Origin: Vibrio sp. JPW-9-11-11 | Lineage (GTDB): Bacteria; Pseudomonadota; Gammaproteobacteria; Enterobacterales; Vibrionaceae | Length of the DNA stretch: 64,000 nucleotides | Reading direction: 5' to 3' | Assembly: GCF_013369335.1 (NCBI RefSeq) | Contig: NZ_SZQJ01000036.1 | Span: 186,001-250,000, forward strand | Shown: in pieces, positions 56,463 to 64,000 of the stretch | Position numbering within the stretch: position 1 is the stretch's first letter | How the letters are laid out: each line of letters begins with the position of its first letter | Program-made: the position numbers and the translations under genes | Notes under the pieces: generated by a model | Database searches by the model: none | Told to the model about the DNA's origin: nothing | What the model saw: only the letters and a program-made list of their open reading frames with translations

Positions 56463-57998
56463 TTAAGTTCGGAATTTGGCCATATGATTGGCGATACTCT
56501 TACTCAAGCCGAGTACTTCTTCGGTACGTTGAGCATTTTGTGTCGCACCAGACGCAACATCATTCGTCGCTTCTGACGCTTCCACAATGGCTCGGCTTAT
56601 CTCCTCGACCGCCATTCTCTGTTCATCGGTAGCCTGAGAGATCTGTCCACTGCGTTCAGAAATAATGTTGATTAAGCTCTGGACTTCGGTGACCGAGACC
56701 TGTGACTCACTTACCCGAGCAGCCGTTTGCTCTAATAGCGTCGCAATTCGGGTTAGTTCATCTTCGACCGACTTGGTTGCCCCTCCGAGCGCGGCAATGT
56801 TCTTTTGGATCTGTTCTGTCGATTCACTGGTTTTTACCGCTAGATTACGCACTTCGTCGGCTACCACAGCAAAACCTCGTCCCTGCTCACCCGCTCGAGC
56901 CGCCTCAATAGCAGCATTTAACGCTAGTAAGTTGGTTTGCTCTGAGATGTCATTGATGACATTAAGTACGGTGGTTATTTTTTCACCTTCATCAATCAAA
57001 ATATGCATCTCTGCATTCACGTGATTCATTTCCTCACGCATATTGATGATCTCGTTGGCAGAGTGCTCAATGGACTGATGAACATTTGAAGTTAAGGTGG
57101 TAGCACTATGAGATTGGTCAGCGGTTTCCGCCGCTGTATCAGCAACCGTTGAAACCGATTGATTAAGCTGCGTTGCCGCGGCCGCCACCGTCGCCAACTG
57201 ATGTTTCTGTTGCTCCAGCTTTTCTGCGTTAGTACGAGCAGTAGAACCATTTGCTAGGGCAGTTTCTCCAAGCGCCTCTGAAGAGATATTCACATCTTGA
57301 ACAATCTGTCGTAGCGACTCAGTAAAGGTGTTTATTCCTTCAGTTATCGCGTTAAACTCACGGAACTTCGCAGGAGCGAGCTTATTGGTTAAATCACCAT
57401 TTCCAGACGCCAAGTCGTTAATGACATCGGTCAGCTCGGCGATGGGACGAATCACCGTCATCGTCAGCACCAAAATGATCACTACCGATATCACGATAAC
57501 CAAGATGACCAGCTCAATGATGTTGGTACGTAAGGAGTCAGCCAGCTTTGCGTCTAGCACATTGGTATCAAAATAAACCAAAACCTGCCCTACGGCATTT
57601 GTCTCTCCATACTCGACGAACACTAAGTCAGCGCTCATACTCTTATCAACCGAATAGGCTTGTTTGTCGATAACATCAATGATTTCACGACTGTCACCTT
57701 GGCCTTTCTGGGTTAAGAAGAGCAAGTCGTTTCCTTCATTATCAATTAACTGGATGGCAGATATTTCTGGCAACTTGAGCTCAGCAGACATAGAAACTTT
57801 GGCCGATTCCAAATCAAAATCCCAAACCGCCTTTGGCAAACTAATCATCATCCGCTCAGTGGTGTTCTCAACCGACTGATGCAATTCTAAAAGTAAGTTT
57901 TGTTTAAAACCTTGATACTTTATGAATGCCGAAACCAGCAAGACAAAAGTCAGCGCTACAATCACTTGGACAAGAAAAACAACTTTTAATCTTTTCAC
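56463..57998 (-). CDS. Methyl-accepting chemotaxis protein
   Basis: The 511-residue protein has a membrane helix at about 6-24, a periplasmic region of about 130 residues (25-160) and a second helix at about 162-185. A HAMP domain and the conserved tip [20 protein letters not shown] with [20 protein letters not shown] following complete it. The periplasmic domain has no family I recognise. The gene is first in an operon with the solute-binding protein, which hints at indirect sensing. AAAAG-type bases precede the ATG at 57998. The 267-base gap upstream (57999-58265) holds the promoter and the terminator-like hairpin of the next gene. Confidence 0.92.
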   Translation of the reverse strand: MKRLKVVFLVQVIVALTFVLLVSAFIKYQGFKQNLLLELHQSVENTTERMMISLPKAVWDFDLESAKVSMSAELKLPEISAIQLIDNEGNDLLFLTQKGQGDSREIIDVIDKQAYSVDKSMSADLVFVEYGETNAVGQVLVYFDTNVLDAKLADSLRTNIIELVILVIVISVVIILVLTMTVIRPIAELTDVINDLASGNGDLTNKLAPAKFREFNAITEGINTFTESLRQIVQDVNISSEALGETALANGSTARTNAEKLEQQKHQLATVAAAATQLNQSVSTVADTAAETADQSHSATTLTSNVHQSIEHSANEIINMREEMNHVNAEMHILIDEGEKITTVLNVINDISEQTNLLALNAAIEAARAGEQGRGFAVVADEVRNLAVKTSESTEQIQKNIAALGGATKSVEDELTRIATLLEQTAARVSESQVSVTEVQSLINIISERSGQISQATDEQRMAVEEISRAIVEASEATNDVASGATQNAQRTEEVLGLSKSIANHMAKFRT

Positions 57999-58195
57999 GG
58001 CAGGTCCCTTGGATAATTCAAACCGATAATGAAAAGATAGTTATTGATTAAACAATAATCAACAGACCCCAAAAATAAGACATCGATCAGTCAAAATAAC
58101 TCTAAAAAGCGATCAACACACTGTTTGCGGCCAGTCCCTACGCCCTATGACTCCTAGCAACTTCTCGTGAAGAAGAGCTACAAATATAACCTTGA

Positions 58196-58220
58196 AAGCC
58201 CTTGCTATTGCCAAGGGCTT
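58196..58220 (-). terminator. Hairpin after the alginate-lyase-like gene
   Basis: A 9-base-pair stem (58220-58212 with 58204-58196) and 7-base loop lie about 45 bases past the stop. Only a short T tract follows, so termination may be weak. Confidence 0.5.
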
Positions 58221-58265
58221 ATATTGTACGAGTGGGTTGCTTGCGGTTAACTGTTCATGCTTACG

Positions 58266-59360
58266 TTATTGGGCATGCCAAGCGCTGTTTACCCATGTAC
58301 TTAAACGCAATGTATAAGCTTGTTTATCTGGCTGCACAGTCTTAATGTAATCAAATGCTTTACTATCATAGGCAACCATATGTGCCATGGCGTAAACCGT
58401 TCCAGCTGGCTGGTATGGTTTATTGGCATCACCACGTTTCAAGTCGGGTTTCCAACCCGTGTTTACAAACTCAATATGTACATTGTTTACCGGGTCAGTA
58501 AAGTAAGGCACCCAAAACTGGTAGGCGTCAGCAATACTGCCATGGTTATTCTCTTTGTAAGTAAACAATTGATCGGCTGCTCGTTTTCCTTTGTAAGCCG
58601 TCACCGCTTTTAGAATTCGAGCATAGTACTGTTGATTGTACGCGTGGTAGGTTACGGCATCACGATTAGTAAAGTCGTTGGTTTTGCCATCTGGCTCAAC
58701 GTTTACTTTAGTGAAACGTTTTAGAGCACTCACACTATATTGATAAAGTTCAGTATCATCGAGAATCAGTGCCAAGTTAAACAGAATAGCCAATCGCACG
58801 TTTTCCCAGTTATTTTTGATTAAGGTTCCCGTGAGCTTGTAGTGACGGAAGTAGTCTGCTTGACGAGTAAGCCATTGTTCTATTACCTCTACTGACTCTC
58901 GGTTCATGGCTGGCTTAATCAGTGAATACGCCTCGTACACATCGAGTAAAATTGATTCATTTGGCGTATGCGGGCTAGGACTAATGCTTTTTGCTAGATT
59001 GATTATTAAATCCGTCGCTTTTTGCAAGTAGCGATCAGCCTCTTCCGAGTTTTCTGTTAGATTCCAAGCAAGAGCAAGGGCGTAAATTCCCGTTGTGTGA
59101 GATTTTAGTGTCTTGCGCTCATAGCCAACATGTGGGAAATGGTCGAGTTCCAGTTTGAGAGCCTCGTTCGCCGGTGTTTGAATCCATGTTTTGTATGACT
59201 CGTTAGCTGCAGGAATTTCGGCGATTTGATTATGCATATGTTTAGCACCAGCATGAGGCACGATCAGGTTGTCGTGTTCAGCCAAAAAGGCGAATGATTG
59301 GCTCGACAATAATGCTGAAACGAGTCCAGCTGCTGCAGTTAATTTTATGTTATTACTCAT
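58266..59360 (-). CDS. Alginate-lyase-family periplasmic protein (PF05426)
   Basis: The protein has 364 residues from ATG 59360, which gives a normal signal peptide (cut near FAFLAEH) and has GAG upstream; the longer frame to 59453 would hide the signal peptide. The remainder is a helical (alpha/alpha) barrel-type sequence. It has LIKNNWENVRLAILFNLALI and FTNRDAVTYHAYNQQYYARIL, which match the conserved Asn-Asn-x-x-x-x-R and the catalytic His/Tyr regions of the alginate lyase family (AlgL-like, PF05426). It could cleave mannuronate-type polysaccharide or another uronic-acid polymer. No other alginate-use gene is adjacent, so its substrate is uncertain. It is monocistronic. Confidence 0.8.
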   Translation of the reverse strand: MSNNIKLTAAAGLVSALLSSQSFAFLAEHDNLIVPHAGAKHMHNQIAEIPAANESYKTWIQTPANEALKLELDHFPHVGYERKTLKSHTTGIYALALAWNLTENSEEADRYLQKATDLIINLAKSISPSPHTPNESILLDVYEAYSLIKPAMNRESVEVIEQWLTRQADYFRHYKLTGTLIKNNWENVRLAILFNLALILDDTELYQYSVSALKRFTKVNVEPDGKTNDFTNRDAVTYHAYNQQYYARILKAVTAYKGKRAADQLFTYKENNHGSIADAYQFWVPYFTDPVNNVHIEFVNTGWKPDLKRGDANKPYQPAGTVYAMAHMVAYDSKAFDYIKTVQPDKQAYTLRLSTWVNSAWHAQ

Positions 59361-59602
59361 GTTTATCTCATTTTTGTTGGGTACAGGTTTGCTTTGATTC
59401 AGCAATATAAAACTACTCCGACAACCGAAAACAAAAATAAAATGGCATTTCACTTTGTGACATTCACTGTATCTTTATGATTCACAGACTAAAAACTGTG
59501 ACATGCTTACAAGGTGATATTGCCCGAAATCACCAAAACTTGTCGTATTCGGGCATGACTTTAAAACAAGATTTTAAATAACTATAAAAAGCGAGCTAGC
59601 GT

Positions 59603-61735
59603 CTACAACAGAGCGCTAGGGCCAGAAAGGTATCGGGTAAGAATCGCTTTCATAGACTCTAATTGAAATGGCTTAGCTAACACGTCAACAAACCCTTGTT
59701 CGAGGTAGTGTTCGACATCACTCTCAAACGTGTTGGCCGTCAAAGCGATAATCACACTGTTAGGCGCCAGTTCCTGCTGTTTGATATGCTCAAGCGCCTG
59801 TATCCCGTCCATCAGCGGCATTTGGATATCCATCAGGATCATATCAAAGTGATGGTTCTTTAACGTCTCGAGACACTCTTGGCCATTGTTCGCGATTTGC
59901 CAACTGACCCCAAGCGTACTCAACATCTTGGTGGCCACAATCTGATTAACGCGCATGTCTTCCACTAGCAGCACCTTTAAGTCACCCTCCATTTGCAACG
60001 CTTGAGTGTTCGATGGGTGGGTGATGCCTTGCTGCATTGCCTGCAATGAGGCCACCATACTAAAAAGATCATAAGGCTTAGTCAGTTTGGCCACACGCTC
60101 GTTGTCAGGCACCATCACGTGTACATCGGCAATCACCAACAGACCATGAAGCTGTTCCGATTGAACTAACTCGATACCAGATTCCAGCGTCGCCTCGTGA
60201 CTATGATAATAGACAGTAATGGGGGCATCGGGCTCGAACAAACCAAGCTGTGTGAGTTCTGTGGTAATGATTTTCTGAGCATCAATATTTGGCGCGACCA
60301 CATTAACGGCCAACTGACAACGTTTGGCGTCGCACAATGGGTGACGTTCCACGACCTCAATAGGAACTTGAATCACGAACTGGGTACCTTGATTCGGTTG
60401 ACTGGATACCGAGAGTTGCCCATCCATCAACTGGACCAACGATTGACAAATTGATAGCCCAAGCCCACTACCGCCATACTGACGGGTGATCGAATCGTCG
60501 GCTTGAGTAAACTCTTCAAACACGCGATCTAGTTGCTCCTCGCTCATACCGATACCAGTATCGTTGACCTCAATAGTAAGCTGCGGGGACTCGTCCACAG
60601 ACAGGCGAATCTCTACTAAACCTTGATTGGTAAACTTGACCGCGTTGTAACTGATATTATTAATGATTTGTAGCAGCTTGGTTTGATCGCCGCGCAGGGT
60701 GTAATCCTCCACCATATCGGTAGTAAACAAGACTTCCACTTGCTCTTTATTCATTTCAACGAAGATGGTTTTCGACTCAGCCACCAGCTCACTGAGTAAA
60801 AAGGTCTCTAGCTGTAGCGTGGCCTTTCCTTGCTCTATCTTGCTGATATCGAGGACACTGTTGATCAGCTTGAGAAGGTGTTGACCCGATCGGTTGATCA
60901 AAGTAATGAAGTTTCGGGTTTGCTCGTCTGACGAAGTGTAGTACTCCCTTTGGCTAAGACCAATAATGGCATTCAGTGGGGTACGCATCTCATGCGACAT
61001 ATTAGCCAGAAAACGCGCTTTGGTGGTCGCACTTTGCTCCGCGAGCCGCTTCGCCTGCTTCATGGCTTGAGTCTGCTCTTGTAAATGTCGACTCAGGCGG
61101 CTCTGGTTCAAGTACATCCATGAGATCACCCCGACCATAAGGAGCGAACAGACTAAAATAATCGCTAAATAAAACATCTGCTGGTTATGCAAATTTTCTC
61201 TAAACAGCACGAACTGCATCTGATTCTTTTGTACCTCAGAGACAAAACTCGACAAATAAGTGTTGAGACGGGTGTACACGCCCGACAACTGCCTGAAGAT
61301 GTTGTCGAGCAGGGAGTGACTCTCCAAAGTGACGGATTCCACGCGACTCAACACACCTTCAATTTCGACGCTCAGTTGGGTCAATCGCCTCACATCGCCA
61401 TATTGCTGATGAATTTTTATCGTGCGAGTCGATTGCAAGTCTTGTGAAATACTGGCTCGATATACCCGGGCCTTGAGTTTGAGGCGATTTAACGATTGCA
61501 TAGAGGGATCGTTTTGAAAGCTCAGAATCTCATTTTGTAGTCGCAACAGTTTAACTTTAGCCGACAAGTTATTGTTGACGATGGTGACATAAGGTTGAGG
61601 CGACACATTGCGGATTTCAGTGACGGAATAAAAAAAGTAACCGATCATGATCAACAGAATTGCGCCAAGAAGGGCCACTATCGCCACAAACGAGCGCCGT
61701 GAGGTCCAGCCCACTGGCTTACTCTCACTACTCAA
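59603..61735 (-). CDS. Hybrid sensor histidine kinase
   Basis: The 710-residue protein has helices at about 14-36 and 186-208 enclosing a mostly helical periplasmic domain of about 150 residues. A short coiled linker leads to the HisKA domain (H248 in NMSHEMRTPLNAIIGL), followed by the ATPase domain with DTGIGM (392-397) and GGSGLGL (421-427). A degenerate receiver-like stretch (about 475-565) lacks an obvious phospho-acceptor, and a true receiver carries D636 in MILMDIQMPLMDG. No HAMP or Hpt domain is visible, so phosphate probably moves to a separate phosphotransferase. It overlaps the upstream SUOX-fold gene by 8 bases, so the two are coupled and likely work together. Confidence 0.92.
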   Translation of the reverse strand: MSSESKPVGWTSRRSFVAIVALLGAILLIMIGYFFYSVTEIRNVSPQPYVTIVNNNLSAKVKLLRLQNEILSFQNDPSMQSLNRLKLKARVYRASISQDLQSTRTIKIHQQYGDVRRLTQLSVEIEGVLSRVESVTLESHSLLDNIFRQLSGVYTRLNTYLSSFVSEVQKNQMQFVLFRENLHNQQMFYLAIILVCSLLMVGVISWMYLNQSRLSRHLQEQTQAMKQAKRLAEQSATTKARFLANMSHEMRTPLNAIIGLSQREYYTSSDEQTRNFITLINRSGQHLLKLINSVLDISKIEQGKATLQLETFLLSELVAESKTIFVEMNKEQVEVLFTTDMVEDYTLRGDQTKLLQIINNISYNAVKFTNQGLVEIRLSVDESPQLTIEVNDTGIGMSEEQLDRVFEEFTQADDSITRQYGGSGLGLSICQSLVQLMDGQLSVSSQPNQGTQFVIQVPIEVVERHPLCDAKRCQLAVNVVAPNIDAQKIITTELTQLGLFEPDAPITVYYHSHEATLESGIELVQSEQLHGLLVIADVHVMVPDNERVAKLTKPYDLFSMVASLQAMQQGITHPSNTQALQMEGDLKVLLVEDMRVNQIVATKMLSTLGVSWQIANNGQECLETLKNHHFDMILMDIQMPLMDGIQALEHIKQQELAPNSVIIALTANTFESDVEHYLEQGFVDVLAKPFQLESMKAILTRYLSGPSALL

Positions 61736-62228
61736 CGATAATGTCCTTCACTTGCCAAACCGACAAGCTGTAGTAGTAATCGTTGCGCAGCTCTGGATAG
61801 TCGGCAAAAGGGAACACCACAAAAAACGGCCCTTTATCGTCTATGGTCATACGCTCCCCCGCTTCGTGAGTCGCGAGCAATACCTGATACTTAGTGATCT
61901 CACTTAAGGGAATGGACACCACGTAATCATCCCAAGCCACCACTTTCACCGACTCTCCCTTAGCGCCAACGAGGTCCAACACACTGGCGAGTGTTGGACC
62001 TCGGTACTCGACGACCTGTTCAACGACATGGTTATTAGTACGAATCGTCGCTTGCGGTAACTGACTCACCATCGCTTCATCTAGGATGGCTCCGGTGTCC
62101 GAATTGGTTTGGGTAATCGCACCGGAAATCCAAAGTATCGGGTCACCAGTAGTACCGGGCAACGCAGCCGCCCAGCCAGAAAAGGTTAGCCACAGAATGG
62201 CCAACACAGACATCGTTTTTTTACTCAT
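61728..62228 (-). CDS. SUOX-fold periplasmic protein lacking the molybdenum cysteine
   Basis: The 166-residue protein starts at ATG 62228 with AGGA upstream. It has a signal peptide (cut near WAAALPG). The remainder resembles the oxidoreductase molybdopterin-binding (sulfite oxidase-type) fold: YRGPTLASVLDLVGAKG, VKVVAWDDYVVSIPLSEI and DDKGPFFVVFPF are typical of short members. The protein contains no cysteine at all, so it cannot supply the thiolate ligand to molybdenum used by true sulfite-oxidase enzymes. It is therefore probably a binding or sensing module. The gene overlaps the hybrid kinase gene by 8 bases, which suggests that the protein acts with the kinase's periplasmic domain. Confidence 0.8.
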   Translation of the reverse strand: MSKKTMSVLAILWLTFSGWAAALPGTTGDPILWISGAITQTNSDTGAILDEAMVSQLPQATIRTNNHVVEQVVEYRGPTLASVLDLVGAKGESVKVVAWDDYVVSIPLSEITKYQVLLATHEAGERMTIDDKGPFFVVFPFADYPELRNDYYYSLSVWQVKDIIVE

Positions 62229-62385
62229 GGGACTTCCTACCGTTATCACTGTCCTTTGTACTCACCTAAAAGTAGCAAAGATCCATTATTGACAGTATAG
62301 ACAGTAGACAATCGCACTCGCGACAAAGTGATAACCAAGATAGAATTGTTTTACGTACACCGTCTGTTTCAACAAGGAAACCCAG

Positions 62386-62760
62386 ATGAAAAGACTCATA
62401 ACGTTCGCTCTACTCTCGTTCACTTTGTTCAGTACCGTCAGTCATGCGAGCGAACGTGCTCAGGTGGGCTGGCAGTGGATAAAGCAAGGTGCTTTGGTGG
62501 TCGATGTTCGTACGCCGCAAGAGTTTCAAGCAGGTCATCTAGACAATGCGGTCAATTATCCACTGGCAGAGTTACACCAGCATTTCGACCAAATAGCAAA
62601 AGATCAAACCGTGGTTGTGTATTGTCGAAGTGGCAATCGCTCTGGGCAAGCAATGCAGTACTTAAAGGCGCAAGGGTTTAACCAAGTCCATAATGCGGGA
62701 GGTTTAAACGAGCTTTTGAATACCTCAAGCCACAGCGAAACGGCGAAAGGGCACGAATAA
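62386..62760 (+). CDS. Periplasmic rhodanese-domain protein (PspE-like)
   Basis: The 124-residue protein has a signal peptide (MKRLITFALLSFTLFSTVSHA) and one rhodanese domain with LVVDVRTPQEFQAGHLDNAVN and the active-site loop VVYCRSGNRSGQA, whose cysteine accepts sulfur. It resembles PspE, a periplasmic thiosulfate sulfurtransferase. The gene is divergent from the SUOX-fold/kinase operon, with about 160 bases between them, and may be related to it through sulfur or redox sensing; this is inference. It is convergent with the TrmH gene. Confidence 0.9.
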   Translation: MKRLITFALLSFTLFSTVSHASERAQVGWQWIKQGALVVDVRTPQEFQAGHLDNAVNYPLAELHQHFDQIAKDQTVVVYCRSGNRSGQAMQYLKAQGFNQVHNAGGLNELLNTSSHSETAKGHE

Positions 62761-62772
62761 TTACAGGTAGCC

Positions 62773-62796
62773 GGGGCAAGAGCGGCGCTCTTCCCC
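62773..62796. terminator. Hairpin in the convergent gap
   Basis: A 10-base-pair GC-rich stem with one bulged base (62773-62783 with 62787-62796) lies directly after the TrmH-family stop and 13 bases after the rhodanese stop. No T-run is present on either strand. Confidence 0.4.
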
Positions 62797-63540
62797 CTAA
62801 GGCACAAGATTATGCTGACGACGCATGTTGTCAAGAATGATACCCGTCGCCATCGCCACATTGAGCGACTCCGCACCGCCAAATGCAGGGATGGTGATTT
62901 TATGGGTCACGTACTGCGCGGCCTCATGACGAATACCGTGAGACTCACTCCCCATCAACAAAATACCTTGGGCTGAAAAGTCGGTGCTATGAACGCTTTC
63001 ACCTGCGAGGAAAGCACCATAGACAGGCAGATTAGCGGCCGAAAGATAACCGGGCAAATCAAGCTGACTGACCGTCACTCGAGCAAAACTGCCCATAGTG
63101 GCGCTAATGGTTTTCGGATTATAGGGATCGGCGCAGTCTTGGCTGGCAACAATGTGCTTAATACCATACCAATCAGCCACACGAATGATGGTGCCGAGGT
63201 TACCCGGATCAGACACGCCATCGAGCGCTATCATCAGCCCTTCAGCGCTTGGCACCTCGACTTGTGGGGTCTCAACCACTGCGATCGCGGCATTATTACT
63301 CACTAAGGTGCTCGCTTTAGTGAGCTCTTCCAAAGACGCCTCAATGCACTCGATATCGCCCAATGCACGAGCATGTTGCGAGAGAAACTCTGATGTCGCA
63401 AACACTTGTCTCACCACGAACGACCCCTCGACCAATTCGAGGACGTTTTTCTCACCTTGAACTAAAAACAACCCATGCGCCTTGCGCTGTTTTTTTTGGC
63501 CTAAAGCACGCAGGAGTTTGAGCTGGTTTTTCGAAATCAT
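62797..63540 (-). CDS. TrmH/SpoU-family RNA methyltransferase
   Basis: The protein has 247 residues from ATG 63540; a longer frame to 63594 has no ribosome site. An N-terminal RNA-binding part (QKKQRKAHGLFLVQGEKNV) is followed by the SPOUT domain. Its knot motifs are LDGVSDPGNLGTIIRVADWYG, LLMGSESHGI and IPAFGGAESLNVAMATGIIL. These bind S-adenosylmethionine and act on the 2'-hydroxyl of rRNA or tRNA. The target nucleotide cannot be assigned. It resembles the RsmH-independent TrmH family group often labelled RNA methyltransferase YsgA or RlmB-like. Confidence 0.9.
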   Translation of the reverse strand: MISKNQLKLLRALGQKKQRKAHGLFLVQGEKNVLELVEGSFVVRQVFATSEFLSQHARALGDIECIEASLEELTKASTLVSNNAAIAVVETPQVEVPSAEGLMIALDGVSDPGNLGTIIRVADWYGIKHIVASQDCADPYNPKTISATMGSFARVTVSQLDLPGYLSAANLPVYGAFLAGESVHSTDFSAQGILLMGSESHGIRHEAAQYVTHKITIPAFGGAESLNVAMATGIILDNMRRQHNLVP

Positions 63541-63742
63541 AATATGTCCAAGATAGAAAAGGCTGGCAATAAAAGCGCGCCAATTATAGAGCAAAGCATC
63601 GCTAAGCTAAAGAGGGTCTGAGCGGAACGCTTGGTCAATCACCGGCCCCGGCAGTAACATTTCATTAACTTACTGTTCCATCACGGTATTCTCCCTAGGG
63701 GGTGGGTAAACTAAGCGGATAAGTGACAAACGGATAGATAAC

Positions 63743-64000
63743 GTGCTGACATCACAATGGAATAACATCGAATGGGTACTCACCGATGTAGACGATACCC
63801 TCACTTGGAGTGGAAAATTGCCCGCAGAGACTCTGCTTGCGCTCGATAAACTGCAGCAACAGGGGATCAAAGTCGTGGCGGTAACGGGCGCTTGCGCGGG
63901 CTGGTGCGATCATATCGCTCAACTATGGCCCGTTGATGCGGTGTTAGGCGAAAATGGCGCATTTTGTCTGGAAAAAGGCCCACGAGGGATCACCCTCTCT
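63743..64000 (+). CDS. HAD-superfamily hydrolase (IIB type), N-terminal part only
   Basis: A frame from GTG 63743 runs to the window end (86 codons). It opens with the HAD motif DVDDTLT (15-21), the nucleophile and acid/base aspartates, and continues with a VVAVTGACAGWC motif II region, as in Cof/YbiV-type IIB phosphatases. GGATAG precedes the start. The product is probably a sugar-phosphate phosphatase, but the substrate and the end of the gene are outside the window. It is divergent from the TrmH-family gene. Confidence 0.8.
   Translation, partial: MLTSQWNNIEWVLTDVDDTLTWSGKLPAETLLALDKLQQQGIKVVAVTGACAGWCDHIAQLWPVDAVLGENGAFCLEKGPRGITLS

Noticed and set aside
59521..59555. 8-bp inverted repeat after the hybrid kinase gene.
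   Set aside because: The loop is 19 bases and no T-run follows; it is likely to be chance.

Overview
The window looks like part of chromosome II of a Vibrio species (Vibrionaceae). The reasons are a Qrr quorum-sensing RNA with a sigma-54 promoter and a LuxO site, a hemagglutinin/protease (HapA/vibriolysin) gene, a PlzD-type PilZ protein and a DUF368 carrier-lipid translocase close together as in V. cholerae chromosome II, and the malT/malP/malQ/glgB block. No rRNA, tRNA, insertion sequence, CRISPR array or phage gene was seen. Species assignment is not possible from this sequence alone.

Layout. 1-680: an EAL phosphodiesterase cut by the window edge. 856-8001: an accessory metabolic block. 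It holds an AstE-like deacylase, then a tightly coupled operon (argininosuccinate-synthase-like enzyme, PF10014-type Fe(II)/2-oxoglutarate dioxygenase, EamA exporter) divergent from a LysR regulator, then an MFS transporter plus Gfo/Idh/MocA dehydrogenase operon. This is the best candidate for an undescribed small-molecule pathway. 8205-12133: a YhhY-type acetyltransferase, a kinase-like protein with a small GNAT, PlzD and GltS. 12442-12664: the Qrr RNA with its regulatory sites, followed by popT.

13731-27965: a complete aerobactin system. It contains a FhuF-like ferric-siderophore reductase, an MFS transporter that may be the exporter, a FhuCDB-type importer, iucABCD and the receptor iutA. 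Fur-box-like sites lie before each transcription unit. IucD hydroxylates lysine, IucB acetylates it, IucA and IucC couple two of these units to citrate, IutA and the ABC importer bring ferric aerobactin back, and the FhuF-like protein probably releases the iron.

27983-36148: a CtlX-type citrulline hydrolase, an ABC exporter with a possible leader ORF, a LysE exporter with an AraC regulator, pirin, an S33 peptidase, a small zinc-ribbon protein and ArfB. 36154-46774: glycogen/maltodextrin metabolism (glgB, malQ, malP) with the activator malT divergent from malP and two CRP-like sites between them. 46864-64000: a large secreted phosphatase-superfamily protein, YibL, a DUF4344 metallopeptidase, a DCC thiol protein, two chemoreceptors (one in an operon with a solute-binding protein), HapA, an alginate-lyase-family enzyme, a hybrid histidine kinase overlapping a SUOX-fold periplasmic protein, a periplasmic rhodanese, a TrmH-family methyltransferase and the start of a HAD phosphatase.

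Start codons were moved downstream from the longest reading frame wherever a Shine-Dalgarno sequence or a signal peptide supported it. All functions are from motif recognition by eye; no database search was run.
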